A stretch of DNA of 64,000 nucleotides from Carposina sasakii (GCA_014607495.2 CP053161.1:11727115-11791114); one strand, 5' to 3'. Positions 33,133 through 44,210 are shown, counted from the first letter of the stretch. A program made the numbers and translations. The notes: a model not told the origin generated them from the letters alone.

Positions 33133-34405
33133 TAAGATAAGATAATTCTTTATTTGCTCATAAACATAGTAGTTACAGATGTTATATTTATAATTTGTCC
33201 TTATGTTTAGCCAGTCAGACTTAGCATGCAAAATATCTACACACAGTAATCTATTAGGTATTTACATTTCTATAATTGTACACAGCATAATATATAGTAA
33301 CTCATAGGTAACATATAGAGCTTACAATTTAATAATCTCAGAAGTCGATGTCAAAATTTACAATTAAAAAAATTACTTATGTCGTAAAAAATTTTCTCAT
33401 TGACAAATTTGTACAAGTTTCTCTTGAATTGAGTTTATCTTTGCATTTTTATGTCAATTGGTAGGTGATTAAAGACGCGGATACACATTGTAAGACAACT
33501 TTTCCCATATTTGGTTGACTTAGGAATTACGCTAAGTACTAATCTACTTGGATTCCTTTTTAATCTGTCATTGACTTCACTCGATTTCATAAATAAGTTC
33601 CTGTGTTTAAAGACAAAAATACAGATTTCATATATATACAATGACGGTAGTGGTAATAGGCCAAGGTCTTTAAAGAATGGTTCACATGACTCATCAGGCG
33701 CGATTCCGCATATAGCTCTGATGCAATTTTTTTGAGCAATAAATACTTTATCGTGGTCTGTACTATTACCCCATAATGGGAGGCCATACCGTAGTATAGA
33801 CTCCACGTATGCGTGATATGATATCACTGCTGTTTTTCTATTCGTAACGCGCCTTATCTGACCAAGAGCATATACAAATTGATTTACTTTCTTGCATAAG
33901 ATATTAATATGATCTTTCCAATCTAGGTTTTGATCTATGACGACACCTAAAAATTTGTTATTGGTTGCTTCTTTTATTTTACTGATATTTAAATTTATAT
34001 TGTATTGTGGATGTTTCGATTTATTAAACTGTATATAATTAGATTTATTTAAGTTAATTTTAAGGTTATTTAATTCAAGCCATTACATTATCGATAGTAT
34101 TATTTATGTCAGTTTCGTGGTCATTAATTGTATTATATTTTTTGTCTGATGTTACTATTATTGAAATATCATCAGCGAATAGTATACATTTATGCTTTGT
34201 TAAAATACTTATGTCATTAATATATAAAACAAATAATATTGGTCCAAGCACACTTCCTTGTGGAACCCCACATTTGTTTTCTCTGAATAGACTAAAGCGA
34301 TCTAAAATATCAAGTTAGTTAAAAGTTGACTGTTGATATTATCAATATAATTTCTTTGATATCTACTTGATCTGTATTATGCTGTAACTAAGCTCTTTAA
34401 TGACA
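33133..34405 (-). mobile_element. 5'-truncated LINE with (TTATC)n tail, minus strand
   Basis: Read on the minus strand it runs from the RT core to a 3' UTR ending gcaaataaagaattatctta and a TTATC microsatellite at 33133-33160. The tail and polyadenylation-like aataaa mark the 3' end. The 5' boundary near 34405 is where RT-like sequence stops. A jockey/CR1-type element by the look of the protein; clade not certain. Confidence 0.8.
33435..34318 (-). pseudogene. LINE reverse transcriptase, C-terminal two-thirds
   Basis: Copies RNA into DNA during target-primed retrotransposition. In order: GVPQGSVLGPILFVLYINDI (RT motif, around 34238-34268), CILFADDISIIV (the catalytic FADD, codons at 34168-34179), then after a frameshift near 34080 INLNKSNYIQFNKSK, FLGVVIDQNLDWKDHI, and a 130-codon open part with VESILRYGLPLWGNSTD and ending HLPIDIKMQR at the stop, 33435. 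A second shift occurs near 34312. The shift near 34080 looks like a small deletion at a gctt-type repeat. Endonuclease and N-terminal ORF are missing. The plus-strand frames across this region are shadows. Confidence 0.85.
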
Positions 34406-34983
34406 TAGATACAAGCAACGCAAGAGCACATATGGCAAATAATTACATACGACAACTGTTTTGAAAATGAAGCCTTTTTATTTGCGCCAGGAGACGGCTA
34501 TATTTTTCGAGTGTACATAAATAAATACCTACTCGTACGTATATTTTTCACACGCGAAACGCATGCCTAAACGGCATATCGCATTTGAGCTTAAGAGGTA
34601 TGATTAGACTTTTCTTAATCGTGATAGTGACCCTTGATAAAAAAAATTACGAAATTCGGTTTTTGATTTTTAATAAAATAATTTGAACTTACCGCTTTAT
34701 TAAATTCAAATCGTATCTCCGCGCATGCCTTTACTCGCTGAGTCTCCCAATGTTTATTCAGTTGTCGGCTCGCTGCGAGTCGATTCACAAGAAATTAAGA
34801 TGGCGGCCTCATCCAACCGGGATGCTACAATAACAGAGTGCCCAAAAATAACTTACTAAGTGACAGACAAAAATTTCTCATACAATAATGTGGCCGTCAT
34901 ATGGGATAAGAGATTTTCATAACTGGGCCTGTTGTCCCTCATCATTTTATATGCTACATTAGAAAGATAATACCTGTGATCAT
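34406..34983. other. no gene recognised
   Basis: Contains aagatggcggcctcatccaa at about 34796; no frame supported. Confidence 0.4.
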
Positions 34984-35050
34984 GCGGGACTTTACTAGAC
35001 TGCACCAGCTGCATCTCCTTGGCATGTCGTAAGAGTCGACAAACGACGTA
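34984..35050 (-). repeat. family D fragment
   Basis: gcgggactttactagactgc, cagctgcatctccttggcat, gtcgtaagagtcgac match the distal end of family D on the minus strand. Confidence 0.65.
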
Positions 35051-35149
35051 ACGAGAGTCACGCATAAAACAACCATGGATTGTGACCATTCTTTAAATTG
35101 TGGAATGTATCTAAGTATGTGATTTGTGCTGCTCTGGGAGTGAAAAAAA

Positions 35150-35395
35150 AACGTATAATACTACAGCTGCTTCTCTTCCCGGGCATACTGTACAAGTCAG
35201 TAGAGGGACAAGAGGGTCTTGGTGTTTTGTAGGCGATGGGCTGACCACCTGTCACTACTAATCGAACTTGTACATCTCAACTATACCCTCAAAATTGGTC
35301 AGAAGTGGCACCATGTGGTTCTATCGGCCCTTGGTGCTCTACCTACCCCGTAAGGGATAAAGGCGTGATTATATGTATGTATGTATTGATTTGTA
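35150..35395 (+). repeat. dispersed repeat with (TATG)n tail, copy 1
   Basis: Runs from an A-rich tract through agctgcttctcttcccgggc, aggcgatgggctgaccacct, accctcaaaattggtcagaa, gtggcaccatgtggttctat and ccgtaagggataaaggcgtg to TATG repeats. Matches 48840-49010 (minus) and, in part, 37765-37885. Probably a SINE or LINE 3' end. Confidence 0.7.
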
Positions 35396-35427
35396 ATATA
35401 AATTAAAAAAAAACTCATGAAACTTCC

Positions 35428-35550
35428 CTCAGGCGATGAGCTAGCAACTTGTCACTGATCATTAACATCCTGCCCCACTATATGCTAAACGTAACAGTAG
35501 CGATCTTCTTCGTGATCCTGCTGGATACATATTCACACGGCTGTGTTATG
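35428..35550 (-). repeat. family D dispersed repeat, minus strand
   Basis: ctcaggcgatgagctagcaa, cttgtcactgatcattaaca, tatgctaaacgtaacagtag, gtgatcctgctgg. Confidence 0.7.
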
Positions 35551-35606
35551 GAAAAATGGGGTAAAATTTTCCTATAACCCAGCTGTTTGAATATATGTAT
35601 GTACTG

Positions 35607-35925
35607 GTGGACGCCTGCGACTCGGTCCGCGTGGACTACAGAAAAAAGAAAATGTCGAAATTGTCCGGTATAAAAACATTTTCCCGGGATAAAAAGTATA
35701 TATGTTATATGTTAAGTGGGACCTATCACAATATATTCCTGAAAACTGCATCGAAATCGGTTCAGCCGTGCACAAACGCACAGACAAACAGACAAAAAAT
35801 CCAAAAATCATTCTTTTGGGTACTATTGCGTTGATAAAGGTCTCCTATAATATTTTTTCTCATATATCTTCCATGTACAGACAGCGATCCGTTACATTTT
35901 TATTACATGTATAGATATAGATGAA
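35607..35925 (-). mobile_element. Helitron-like element, minus strand
   Basis: Same order as 17055-17400 and 31142-31455: gtggacgcctgcgactcggt, aatgtcgaaattgtccggta, ctgaaaactgcatcgaaatc, ttctcatatatcttccatgt. The terminal CTAGT has become CTGGT. The open frames over it are incidental. Confidence 0.65.
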
Positions 35926-36500
35926 GATAAAGATATTTTTTGTAAGATATTTATTTCTAAGTATCTTAAAAAATAATTTCGTCGACGATCAATACTTAAA
36001 TAACATACGAGAAAAAAATCGCGTTGAAATGTAATATTCTAGAGATATATTAATATTTGAGATAGCTATTAAGTAGCTACGTAATATAAATTTTACAAGC
36101 AATCAGAGTTTGTAGATACAATTTTCGCGATAGCATTGCTTTTACTAGTTAGGTAGTTAATCAGACGTGGCTCGGTCGTCTTTACAATTTAAAAAAAATT
36201 AAACATAAGAAATCTACTTACTATCAACAAATTAAAAGTTACACCATCTCAAGATTTTTAAAATCGTAGGCGGATACTAATAAATAAGCTAAAACCAATT
36301 TCCTTTTAGGTAGTGTTTTAATCTACAGAGTAATTATGTACCTTTTATCTAAGCAACCTACACTTTGCTATATCTTAATGATTTTACACATTACACAAGT
36401 ATGTCTTAATCTATAAGATGCCACTTACGAAACTAACATATGAGTCATTCACATACCTACTTGTCACAGTGTTAGTAGGGTTGCCACAAACACAGAAACA
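35926..36500. other. no gene; CCCCCT-MITE arm
   Basis: At 36118-36172 tacaattttcgcgatagcat, tgcttttactagttaggtag matches an arm of the 2300-2485 element. Confidence 0.45.
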
Positions 36501-36890
36501 TACAGGGTGTTTGTGACAGTCAGGCAAATATTGATATGGTATCAACTTCAGACCATGATTCTGAGGCGGAAAATACTAAAAAATTTCGCAGGAAAATTCT
36601 AAAATTTTCCGATATTTCTTTCATATTTTCAGGAAAAAAAGGTTTAGTTCGTTTATTTAGGCCTTAGATAATGACAAAAAAAAATTAAACCAAAAGATAA
36701 TTTTCAAAAAAAAGTTGCCTTTAAAAAAGTTCAAATAACTGATCACCCCTAATGAAGAGTCACAAGTGATCCAAAAAACAGCATGTGTCGCACAATAACC
36801 AATAAGCTCATTTCATTAGTCGCAGGATCGCCCGATACTGTATATTGGCGCGGAGAGCAAAGATTACTGAATATCTAATCAAACATACAT
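36501..36890. mobile_element. foldback family C, copy 1
   Basis: Left terminus tacagggtgtttgtgacagt and aggcaaat is shared with 41658. The distal block (36700-36870: ctgatcacccctaatgaaga, acaagtgatccaaaaaacag, gtcgcacaataaccaataag) appears in 41770-41945 as its reverse complement, so the full element probably carries that block in both arms. Confidence 0.55.
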
Positions 36891-36892
36891 TT

Positions 36893-37760
36893 CTTTTTTT
36901 TTACAATTAGCTAGGCAAACATTTGACCGCCATCGTGCCTGATGTTAATCAAAATGCGGCCTAGGGTGGTATATGTTTGTCTAGAAAGTGCCTATTCACT
37001 CTAGCTTTGAAGAGACCAATGTTGTAGTGCTCGGGAAATACATCGGCAGGAAGTGCATTCCACTCCTTAGCCGTTCGCATTACATACGAGTTAGCATAAC
37101 GTTTGGTGCGGATGGGTGGGATATCAACAACATAAGGGTGATACGCTAGTCTGCGTCTAGTATCCCGATGGTGAAAAGGGGCCGGTGGAACTGTATTGTG
37201 AAGTTCCCACGCACACTCTCCAAAGTGTATCCTGTAAAACACTGACAAGGCAGCAATTTTACGGCGGTGGGTCAGATCCTGGAGTTTCGAATTTGCTACG
37301 GTTTCATCTCCAATAAGTTTTATTGCCCGTTTTTCCACCGAGTCCAGTGCGGCTAGCTGATATTTAGCTGATCCATCCCAAAGGTGGCAGCAGTACTCCA
37401 ACAAGGGCGAACTTGCGCTTTATATAGCGCCAATAGTTGCTGTGGAGTAAAATACCGCCTAACCTTGGATAGGACGCCTAGTTTTTTAGCTGAGCTTTTG
37501 CTATGGACTCGATGTACTTGCCAAAATTTGTCGTTGCTGATATGTCCAGGCCTAAGAGTTAAAGATGGTCAGTCGTTGCCAAGGACACACCCTGGAAAGT
37601 CGGAGTCAGGTCAAACTTACTCCGTTTTGCGGTAAATATACACGCCTGAATTTTAGAGGTATTAAATTGGACTAAATTGGCTTCACCCCAGTCGGAGACT
37701 GCCTGTAGTGCCAAATCAACTCTCTCAATCATTGACTCTCGACAAGACTGGACTTGATCT
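36893..37760 (-). mobile_element. 5'-truncated LINE, minus strand, poly-A tailed
   Basis: 3' UTR on the minus strand reads caggcacgatggcggtcaaa, tgtttgcctagctaattgta and an A-run at about 36893-36903. 5' limit near 37760 abuts the TATG-tailed repeat. Different lineage from the LINE at 33133; related to 60150-60421. Confidence 0.75.
36961..37745 (-). pseudogene. LINE RT C-terminal region with stops and a frameshift
   Basis: Downstream part of a non-LTR retrotransposon RT protein. Upstream segment carries LALQAVSDWGEANLVQFNTS and KIQACIFTAK (post-YADD region), then two in-frame stops (near 37566 and 37478). After a frameshift near 37405 comes VRRYFTPQQLLALYKAQVRP and the 147-codon open part LEYCCHLWDGSAKYQLAALD ... 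RTAKEWNALPADVFPEHYNI to the stop at 36961. The QxCIFTAK and WNALP motifs place it among jockey-like LINEs as I remember them. Catalytic motif lost by truncation. Confidence 0.8.
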
Positions 37761-37764
37761 CATT

Positions 37765-37885
37765 TCTCGCATTATACCCTCAAAATTGGTCAGAAGTGGC
37801 ACCATGTGGTTCTATCGGCCCTTGGTGCTCTGCCTACCCCGTAAGGGTTAAAGGCGTGATTATATGTATGTATGTATGTTACCCT
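37765..37885 (+). repeat. dispersed repeat with (TATG)n tail, partial
   Basis: attataccctcaaaattggt to ccgtaagggttaaaggcgtg, gattatatgtatgtatgtat. Only the distal half of the 35150 repeat. Confidence 0.7.
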
Positions 37886-37889
37886 GTTG

Positions 37890-38030
37890 TTAACAATTTC
37901 TCTTTACTTGCTTGGCTTGCTGGAAGAGATCTCTGGTAGAGATAAGCTTGCCATTGTACATGCATCTCTTCTTTTATGTTGTATTCTTTTTGTGAATGTG
38001 CAATAAAGAATAAATATAATTATCCCATTT
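37890..38030 (+). repeat. LINE 3' UTR-like tail
   Basis: agatctctggtagagataag, cttgccattgtacatgcatc, and gtgcaataaagaataaata: resembles LINE 3' tails of the type seen at 51741-51850 (ttggtagagaatgc, cgccattgtac, acaataaagaa). Confidence 0.5.
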
Positions 38031-38151
38031 TGGGAAGACAGTGGTGTGGACGGACTCCTACTGATGGTAGCCCTACTGTACTCAAAGTCTAGTCGATTGC
38101 CCAAAGTATAATGCATTATCCTGTCTTATCAGTATGAGTATAGATAACAGT

Positions 38152-38267
38152 GGGGTAAGCACGAACCTTTTTACGCGGCATAACGCTAGCGACTTGGTAG
38201 CAAAATCTATGTGATTTGACAGTTCGACGATAGCGTTACGGACTATCGAGAGGTTCGTGCTTGCCCC
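38152..38267. mobile_element. 116-bp mini-MITE, copy 1
   Basis: ggggtaagcacgaacct at the left and aggttcgtgcttgcccc at the right form a 17-bp TIR with one mismatch; inner cgctagcg/cgatagcg parts also pair. Second copy at 46903-47009. Non-coding. Confidence 0.8.
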
Positions 38268-38548
38268 TCAGGTACGATGTACGTAAGCACTTTAAGTAAT
38301 GTCCGTTTTCATTAAACGAGCATTGAATAAAGATGCTTCGGCAGTACATAAGTTCAATTGCTATTTATGACAGTATTTGTAGTTGCTTCGTATTGATAAT
38401 AATACCTATATAATGTTATGGATCAAACGATTCATTTTGGACACTGCCGGCAAAATTTGAAATAATTGTAGAATATGAGAGTCGTTTGGCTAATATCTTT
38501 ATACTTTTGGATACATTTTTCATACTATATTTATATTTCTTGAGTTTC

Positions 38549-38812
38549 TACAGGGTGTAACAGAAAGGGTATGTTAAGCGAAAAGCTATGTAAATAGCCC
38601 ACTATAGAGATCCTATTTCCAAAATTTGAGACTCGAAATCATATTTTTATTTTTCAAGATTGTATGGACATTCCCGAGTTGTTTCGGAATTCTTCATACT
38701 GTCTGGAAAAATATAAACGTGAATTTGAGTCTGAAATTTTGGAAATAGGTTCTCTATAGTGGGCTATTTACATAGCTTTTCGCTTAACATACCCATTCTG
38801 TTACACCATGTA
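38549..38812. mobile_element. MITE family A, complete foldback (264 bp)
   Basis: tacagggtgtaacagaaagg, gtatgttaagcgaaaagcta, gtaaatagcccactatagag mirrored by ctctatagtgggctatttac, tagcttttcgcttaacatac, ctgttacaccatgta. Flanked by TA on each side. The best foldback of the family. Confidence 0.88.
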
Positions 38813-39651
38813 TATACATACTTATCAGCCCCAACTGAATTGAAAAAAAGAAAATAACTTAACTTCACACGAAAACAAAATGTAGGTAATACGGATGAGA
38901 CTCGCTAATCGATTCCTTTTTTTGCGCTAAATATATTATTATGTCACCCAAATTACAAGCGTCGAGAAAACATGTAAGTACCAAACAATGGAATATCCGG
39001 GAAAATATTAGGAAAAACAAAAGAAAATACGGTCCTACGCAAACGTTAATGGAACGTGAAGAAACAAAACGAAATCTGATATAAGGACTGCACTAATATT
39101 ATTTCAATAGAGAGTCCTGCAAACATATAGGAAGGTCCTTAGAGATAGTATTTGTTTTAGTATACGCCACTTATATATTTACTGTGGCAGCAGTGTCTAT
39201 GGACAAGTCTGTCAATGTATAGGGAGAATTTTAGTTCCGGCTTTTTCCGAGCGAAGTCCTAAGTTGGTGTTTTACGTGTGAACCTCAATATGAGGTTCAG
39301 CTCTACGTTTCATTTAGGATAAAGAAAGGAATGCTTATGTGGGATTGGAAATGTGCGAGAAATTGTCTTATGTGACGAAGTTATTATAGAAACTTGAAAA
39401 ATCTACACGTTTAGAAAGATGTATTAAGAAAAGTAAGCATCGCTTTTGTCATTTTTTGCCATTTTTTGTCATTATTTTATATCAAATAACAAAATACAAT
39501 TTTTCAAAGCCTGTGTAGGAAATCACAGAAAATGTAGCGATTTTATTCGTTATCTTAAAGTTATACTAATATGGATTTCGGTCTGAAATTATTTTTTTAA
39601 TTTTTTAATTTATTTATTTATTTAAATCTTTTTTTTTGTAATACTTTGTAT
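38813..39651. other. no gene; half of a distant inverted pair
   Basis: tttactgtggcagcagtgt at 39178-39196 recurs as an exact inverted copy at 42191-42209. Nothing else recognised. Confidence 0.5.
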
Positions 39652-39984
39652 GCGTGCGTGCTTTGCGTGATAGAATCAGAAATAAGGAGATCCGCAGACG
39701 TACAAAGATCACTGACATAGCTCAACGGTCCGGCAGGCTAAAGTGGCAATGGGCAGGGCACATAGCTCGAAGAACTGATGGCCGATGGAGCCGGAAAGTT
39801 CTAGAGTGGATACCACATATCGGCAAACGCAGCGTGGGAAGGCTACCCGCGAGATGGACGGACGACCTGGCCAAGGTCGCGGGCGTCGGTTGGATGCAGG
39901 CTGCTTCCGACCGGTCGGTATGGAGGTTGTTGGGGGAGGCCTATGTCCAGCAGTGGACTTCCCAGGGCTGATATGATGATGACG
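39652..39984 (+). mobile_element. 5'-truncated RTE LINE with 12-bp target duplication
   Basis: Flanked by perfect direct repeats aatactttgtat at 39640-39651 and 39985-39996. 3' end ggctgatatgatgatgacg. Confidence 0.9.
39654..39971 (+). pseudogene. RTE LINE C-terminal tail, frame intact
   Basis: The last 105 codons of the RTE protein: DRIRNKEIRRRTKITDIAQR, LKWQWAGHIARRTDGRWSRK, ARWTDDLAKVAGVGWMQAAS, and RLLGEAYVQQWTSQG to a stop. No catalytic domain; intact only because it is short and probably young. The ATG arises at the junction and is not the native start. Confidence 0.85.
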
Positions 39985-39996
39985 AATACTTTGTAT

Positions 39997-40490
39997 TACA
40001 GTACAAATTTTACTAACGCTGTTTTGTAAAAAAAAAGTATTTATATATTTTTTAACTAAAAATAAATATTCCTTCCTAGATAAACCTTGCGCAAAAAGTA
40101 ATATGTATAACTCTCATCTAATAAGGAGGCTTGTGAAGCACGTACGCGGTAAGATTGGCAATCCCCATGTATTTCTCTTGCTATAGACGATGATTGCAGT
40201 TGGCAACACCTCGTCTGAGGCCTGCCAACTCATACGTCTGCTTAAGTTATGGTTTGTTTTGGGAGATTTTGCGAGAAATTGTTTGCAAATTGGTAGTTTT
40301 ACGTTATAAATAATGCTCTGAATATTCTTTAAGAAGTAACGAAGTATCTACGTTACTAGCGTACTCCTAACTAAATATCAAAATTTTCTGTGAAGAAAAT
40401 GTTTTCCGGGATAAAAAGTAGCCTATGTCTAGCCTTGCTAAATTTCAATTCAAGTTGTTTTGGCGTGAAGAGACCAGGTAACAAACAAAC
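39997..40490. other. no gene recognised
   Basis: A GC-richer patch at 40135-40245 has no frame or match that I recognise. Confidence 0.4.
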
Positions 40491-40491
40491 A

Positions 40492-40740
40492 GACTAGGTC
40501 GTTAGAGTCGACTAAGGAACAGACCAGGTAGACTAAGTCGTTAGAGTCGACTAAGGAACTCTGGTTCTCTCAGGCGACAAACTAGCAACTTGCCCTCATC
40601 TGTCTCCGCAATGTTAAACGTAGCCGTAGGAAGGAGCTAGCAACTTGTAACTCATCATTTACATCTGTCTCCGCTATGCCAAACATGGCTATGGGATATC
40701 CTTAATGATCCTGCAGTTCTGGCTACCCTATTTCAAAAAC
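40492..40740 (-). repeat. family D copy with internal partial duplications
   Basis: cgttagagtcgactaaggaac occurs twice (about 40498 and 40540) and the ctagcaactt / ctgtctccgc(t/a)atg block twice (about 40582 and 40637), then gatcctgcagttctggctac. Order otherwise as minus-strand family D. Confidence 0.7.
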
Positions 40741-40763
40741 ACAGCCGAGTGAAGGAATGAATC

Positions 40764-40946
40764 TATCTATACATATAATAAAATTGTAACGGATCGATAT
40801 TTGTGCACGCTAATCTCAGAAACGGCTAGACCGATTTCGATGCAGTTTTCAGGAATATATTGTGACAGGTCCCACAGGTCAGCCTATATGTTGACTTTAA
40901 TAAAAATAGATAGTCTACGCGGACGGAGTCGCGGGCGTCCACTAGT
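40764..40946 (+). mobile_element. Helitron-like element
   Basis: Starts ctatacatataataaaattg and ends ggacggagtcgcgggcgtcc, actagt. Middle accgatttcgatgcagtttt. Internally shorter than 6892-7121. Confidence 0.7.
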
Positions 40947-40949
40947 AAT

Positions 40950-41657
40950 ATAATATACATGTATGAAATGAAGGTTCTGTGACTCGTGCTAGATATTTAA
41001 TACTGTATACATAGAACTTAAAATTAGGACGACATAAGAATTCCATTGACCTACCTGAAAAACCGCAAGCGAAGTTGCGGGCAGTCGCAATCTGTCATAA
41101 ATAGCCAAGTCCACACTTCTTTCCGACAGTTCCTTTGGATGATGGCGCTAGTTACTATGTTTGTGACTACATTATCTGTGTTACTGCATACAAAACATGT
41201 TAGTTCCGAAATCAGACATATGAGTTATTCCATGAAACGGGGTCTACCCATTAGTTGATGTAATTGCTTTGTAAATTTTTTGTCACTCTCCCCGGTTGAG
41301 ATAACCCATGCGTTTAGTTATAAATAGTTCGACAATATTCACACTGAAATTAAGGAAGTTTCGACCATAACGAGTATAATATAAATGTTTTCGATCTGCA
41401 TAATTTATGTTTGTTTTTGAGGCCTGGACAATTTCAAGAAACTATTATGCGGTAGAAATATAGTTTTAGATGCGGTTTGGTCGTTCCTTATTTATGTTAT
41501 TCTGATTGTAATTTATCTTTATATGTGAAATTAATTATTAACAATAAGTGTGTTAAGAACATATAATTCGACCGATAGCAGTGCAGGAGCAGTCGTCTTT
41601 TTTTATATTCTATGTGCTATTATACAGCTTCTATATGGATAAATTAAATTATCCATA
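40950..41657. other. no gene recognised
   Basis: gcgaagttgcgggcagtc at 41070 looks like a stray Helitron-like end. The frame at 41046-41258 has no known motif. Confidence 0.4.
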
Positions 41658-41960
41658 TACAGGTTGTGGGTGACAGCTAGGCAAATACTGAAATGTTGAA
41701 CAAGTATCATTGTGTTGAGTTATACGACAGTGTTATTACTCGCAGGAAATGCATTTTTAATTTGATTACATATCCGCAATGATTGATTTCCGCGCCAATT
41801 GTATCGGGTGATACTGTGTCTAGTTAAATGGGCTTATTGGTTATTGTGTGATACATTGCTGTTTTTTGGACCACTTGTGACTCTCCATTGGGGTTGATCA
41901 GTATTTTGAACTTTTTGGGATCAACTTTTTTTTAAAATCATCCATCCTGTGAATTTTTTA
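41658..41960. mobile_element. foldback family C, copy 2
   Basis: tacaggttgtgggtgacagc at the left; the block at 41770-41945 (cttattggttattgtgtgat, ttttttggaccacttgtgac, attggggttgatcagtattt) is the reverse complement of 36700-36870. Confidence 0.55.
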
Positions 41961-43747
41961 AATAATTATTTTCCCCATTTTTGTAACGAGTAGATATTAG
42001 AAATGACATATTTAAGTAAGTAATAGTTAATTTGGAAGCTATTAATGGCAACACATCAGTAAATCCAATAAGTATCGAATATTTGATAAAAAATTACGAG
42101 GTTTTATTTGTTAAGTTGTTAGCAGGTCAAACCCGGTATTAATAACCGGTGTTATTAACCGGTTAACCCGGATTACAAGCCTACCTTTAAACACTGCTGC
42201 CACAGTAAATAAAGCCTAGCTTTGTATGTGTATATTCGTAATCTAGCTTATTGCATTATTTGTTTTAATAAATTTTGGTATTTACCTATGTTATGTAAAA
42301 CAAAGTTAAAAAAATGAAGAACGACTGGATCAATTTTTATGATTCAATGCATGTCAGAATAGTCCCTGAATTTGTGAATCAAATATATTGATGAATAACT
42401 AACAATAAAAATTATACAATTCTATTAAAAAGTAATTGAATATTCAACATGTTAATTTGCTTTTCCCGATTTCTTGTAAAATAACATTTAAATAAGTTAT
42501 AAAATTTTATTTAAGTTATAAAATGTTTTCCTTTCATCTACTTTCATGATATTTTTCATGCACGCCCGTCACTTCAGGGAACTCTTGACCTGACTTTTCT
42601 CTAGAATTTCTCCAATTCGGTCTAATATAAACAAACATTAATATCCAACAAAACGTACAAAAACCTGGACAAAACCCAGCACTTATCTAATAAATTAGAT
42701 TACGAAATTAGCTAACTCAATAGAGATTTACGACTATTCCGGAAACAGGTTTAATCTATATTAAATAGTCGTTTTCGTATAATATTTATGAGTCGAGATT
42801 AATACGTTAGTTTCTATCTGCCTGGAGCCTTAACAAGGGTATTTTAGGACGGTGTTCCAGTCATATAAGTAAGATTTTCTAACTACTTACATCTAAAATA
42901 AGTTCAAAAATATATAATTTTTATTTGAGATAAAATAGGCAGATAGGATGGATGATTTGAATAAACAGCTAAAATTCCCCTTATAAGCAAATGCTTTTTG
43001 AGTTCACTTTACTGAAAAAAAATAGTGGAATTTCACAGTTTGCTTTTTATTTCAACAGAATTAAACTTAAATCAATTAATTTAATTAACTTAACTGACTC
43101 ATTATTATCTCGTGTTAAACGGAAATTATTATTTTTTACCACCATGTTTAACTAAGTGAGAATAAAAATAAAATGCATAGGCACACGTAAGTAACACTTT
43201 TTAAGAGCCTATTTTACCAATTACAAGATCTACCTACTTTATCTTTGAAGGATAAAGTAGATACAGTCTCTTATCTTGATCACGTTTTAGATAAAGTCAA
43301 TATAATTGTTTCTCATCTATTATCTATATGCCCATTGGAAAATCTGTCTCTAAAACAGCTGCAACAAGCTAGCAGATAAGAAAGCTTACTAGCTAGGCCC
43401 TGCTAGCTACAATCCATGGACACCAGATTTATCGGGTCGTACAGCCCAAACAAGGCCCACCTACAGACTAAATGCATCAAATTGAGGCCCACCCGCACAC
43501 CAAATAGTACGGCTAGAGCATTGACTGATCTCTTTTTTAATTCCACACAAATGTAGTTATTTAACATGGATTAGGCTCCTTGATTTATTGCTGTAATGTT
43601 ATTACTTCTGTCACGGTCGACTAGCGTTATGTCTTACTTAATAATGACTTGATCCTCTGGATTAATAACGTTCCATGTGAAATCTTTTTTAGGATAAATA
43701 TTTATACGACTTTTGAGTCAAAGGTGCTTAGACAATTTAACATCTTC
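41961..43747. other. no gene recognised
   Basis: Holds the 42191-42209 inverted partner of 39178. A GC-richer patch at 43380-43520 (cagcccaaacaaggcccacc) matches nothing I recognise. Confidence 0.4.
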
Positions 43748-43842
43748 CACCAATAGTGGCTGAAATTCATTACATGACTTAAAAGCGCGTAAATGAAGGC
43801 TTTCTATTGGAGTAAACGTGTCGGTAACGCACCTCTATCAAT
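43748..43842 (+). repeat. ~100-bp repeat pair, copy 1
   Basis: ccaccaatag, then gcgcgtaaatgaaggctttc, tattggagtaaacgtg and cacctctatca match 58146-58247 in order at moderate identity. Confidence 0.55.
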
Positions 43843-44159
43843 ACGATCGAGAATTATTATGTTATGTTACTCTGTCTGTCTGTCTGTCTTAGGCCCTGGA
43901 TCTATTGTCGCTGTAGTTAATAATCATAATAGATACGTAACATAATTTCGTGGTTAGACGTCTCATTATCACGTAAAATCAACGTCGCCAAATGCTGACT
44001 TCCTATTGCAAAAAACATAAGGATAGCAAACTTCTATCGATTCGATGGAGATTTGGTTTTAGTGAAAATAGCGTCCGTAATTCCGATCATATTTCAATTA
44101 AATTAATTCAAATCCAATCTCTGTAATCACCACTCTTTTATACAGAACATCACCACCGG
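43843..44159. other. no gene; short (GTCT)n
   Basis: ctgtctgtctgtctgtct at about 43871-43889. Nothing else. Confidence 0.5.
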
Positions 44160-44210
44160 TATGCTGAACGTGGCTGCGTGATCTTCGGATTTCGGGAACA
44201 TAACTGTGTC
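44160..44210 (-). repeat. family D fragment
   Basis: tatgctgaacgtggctgcgt, gatctt, and cataactgtgtc at the MITE A edge match the minus-strand end of family D. Confidence 0.45.

Noticed and set aside
33511..34318. Plus-strand frames of 70-74 residues
   Set aside because: Antisense to the LINE reverse transcriptase, which carries clear RT motifs on the minus strand.
34856..35255. Two minus open frames of 77 and 65 residues
   Set aside because: They cover a family D fragment and the TATG-tailed repeat; no protein features.
35572..35914. Several 66-79-residue frames on both strands
   Set aside because: All translate the Helitron-like element; similar frames appear in its sister copies.
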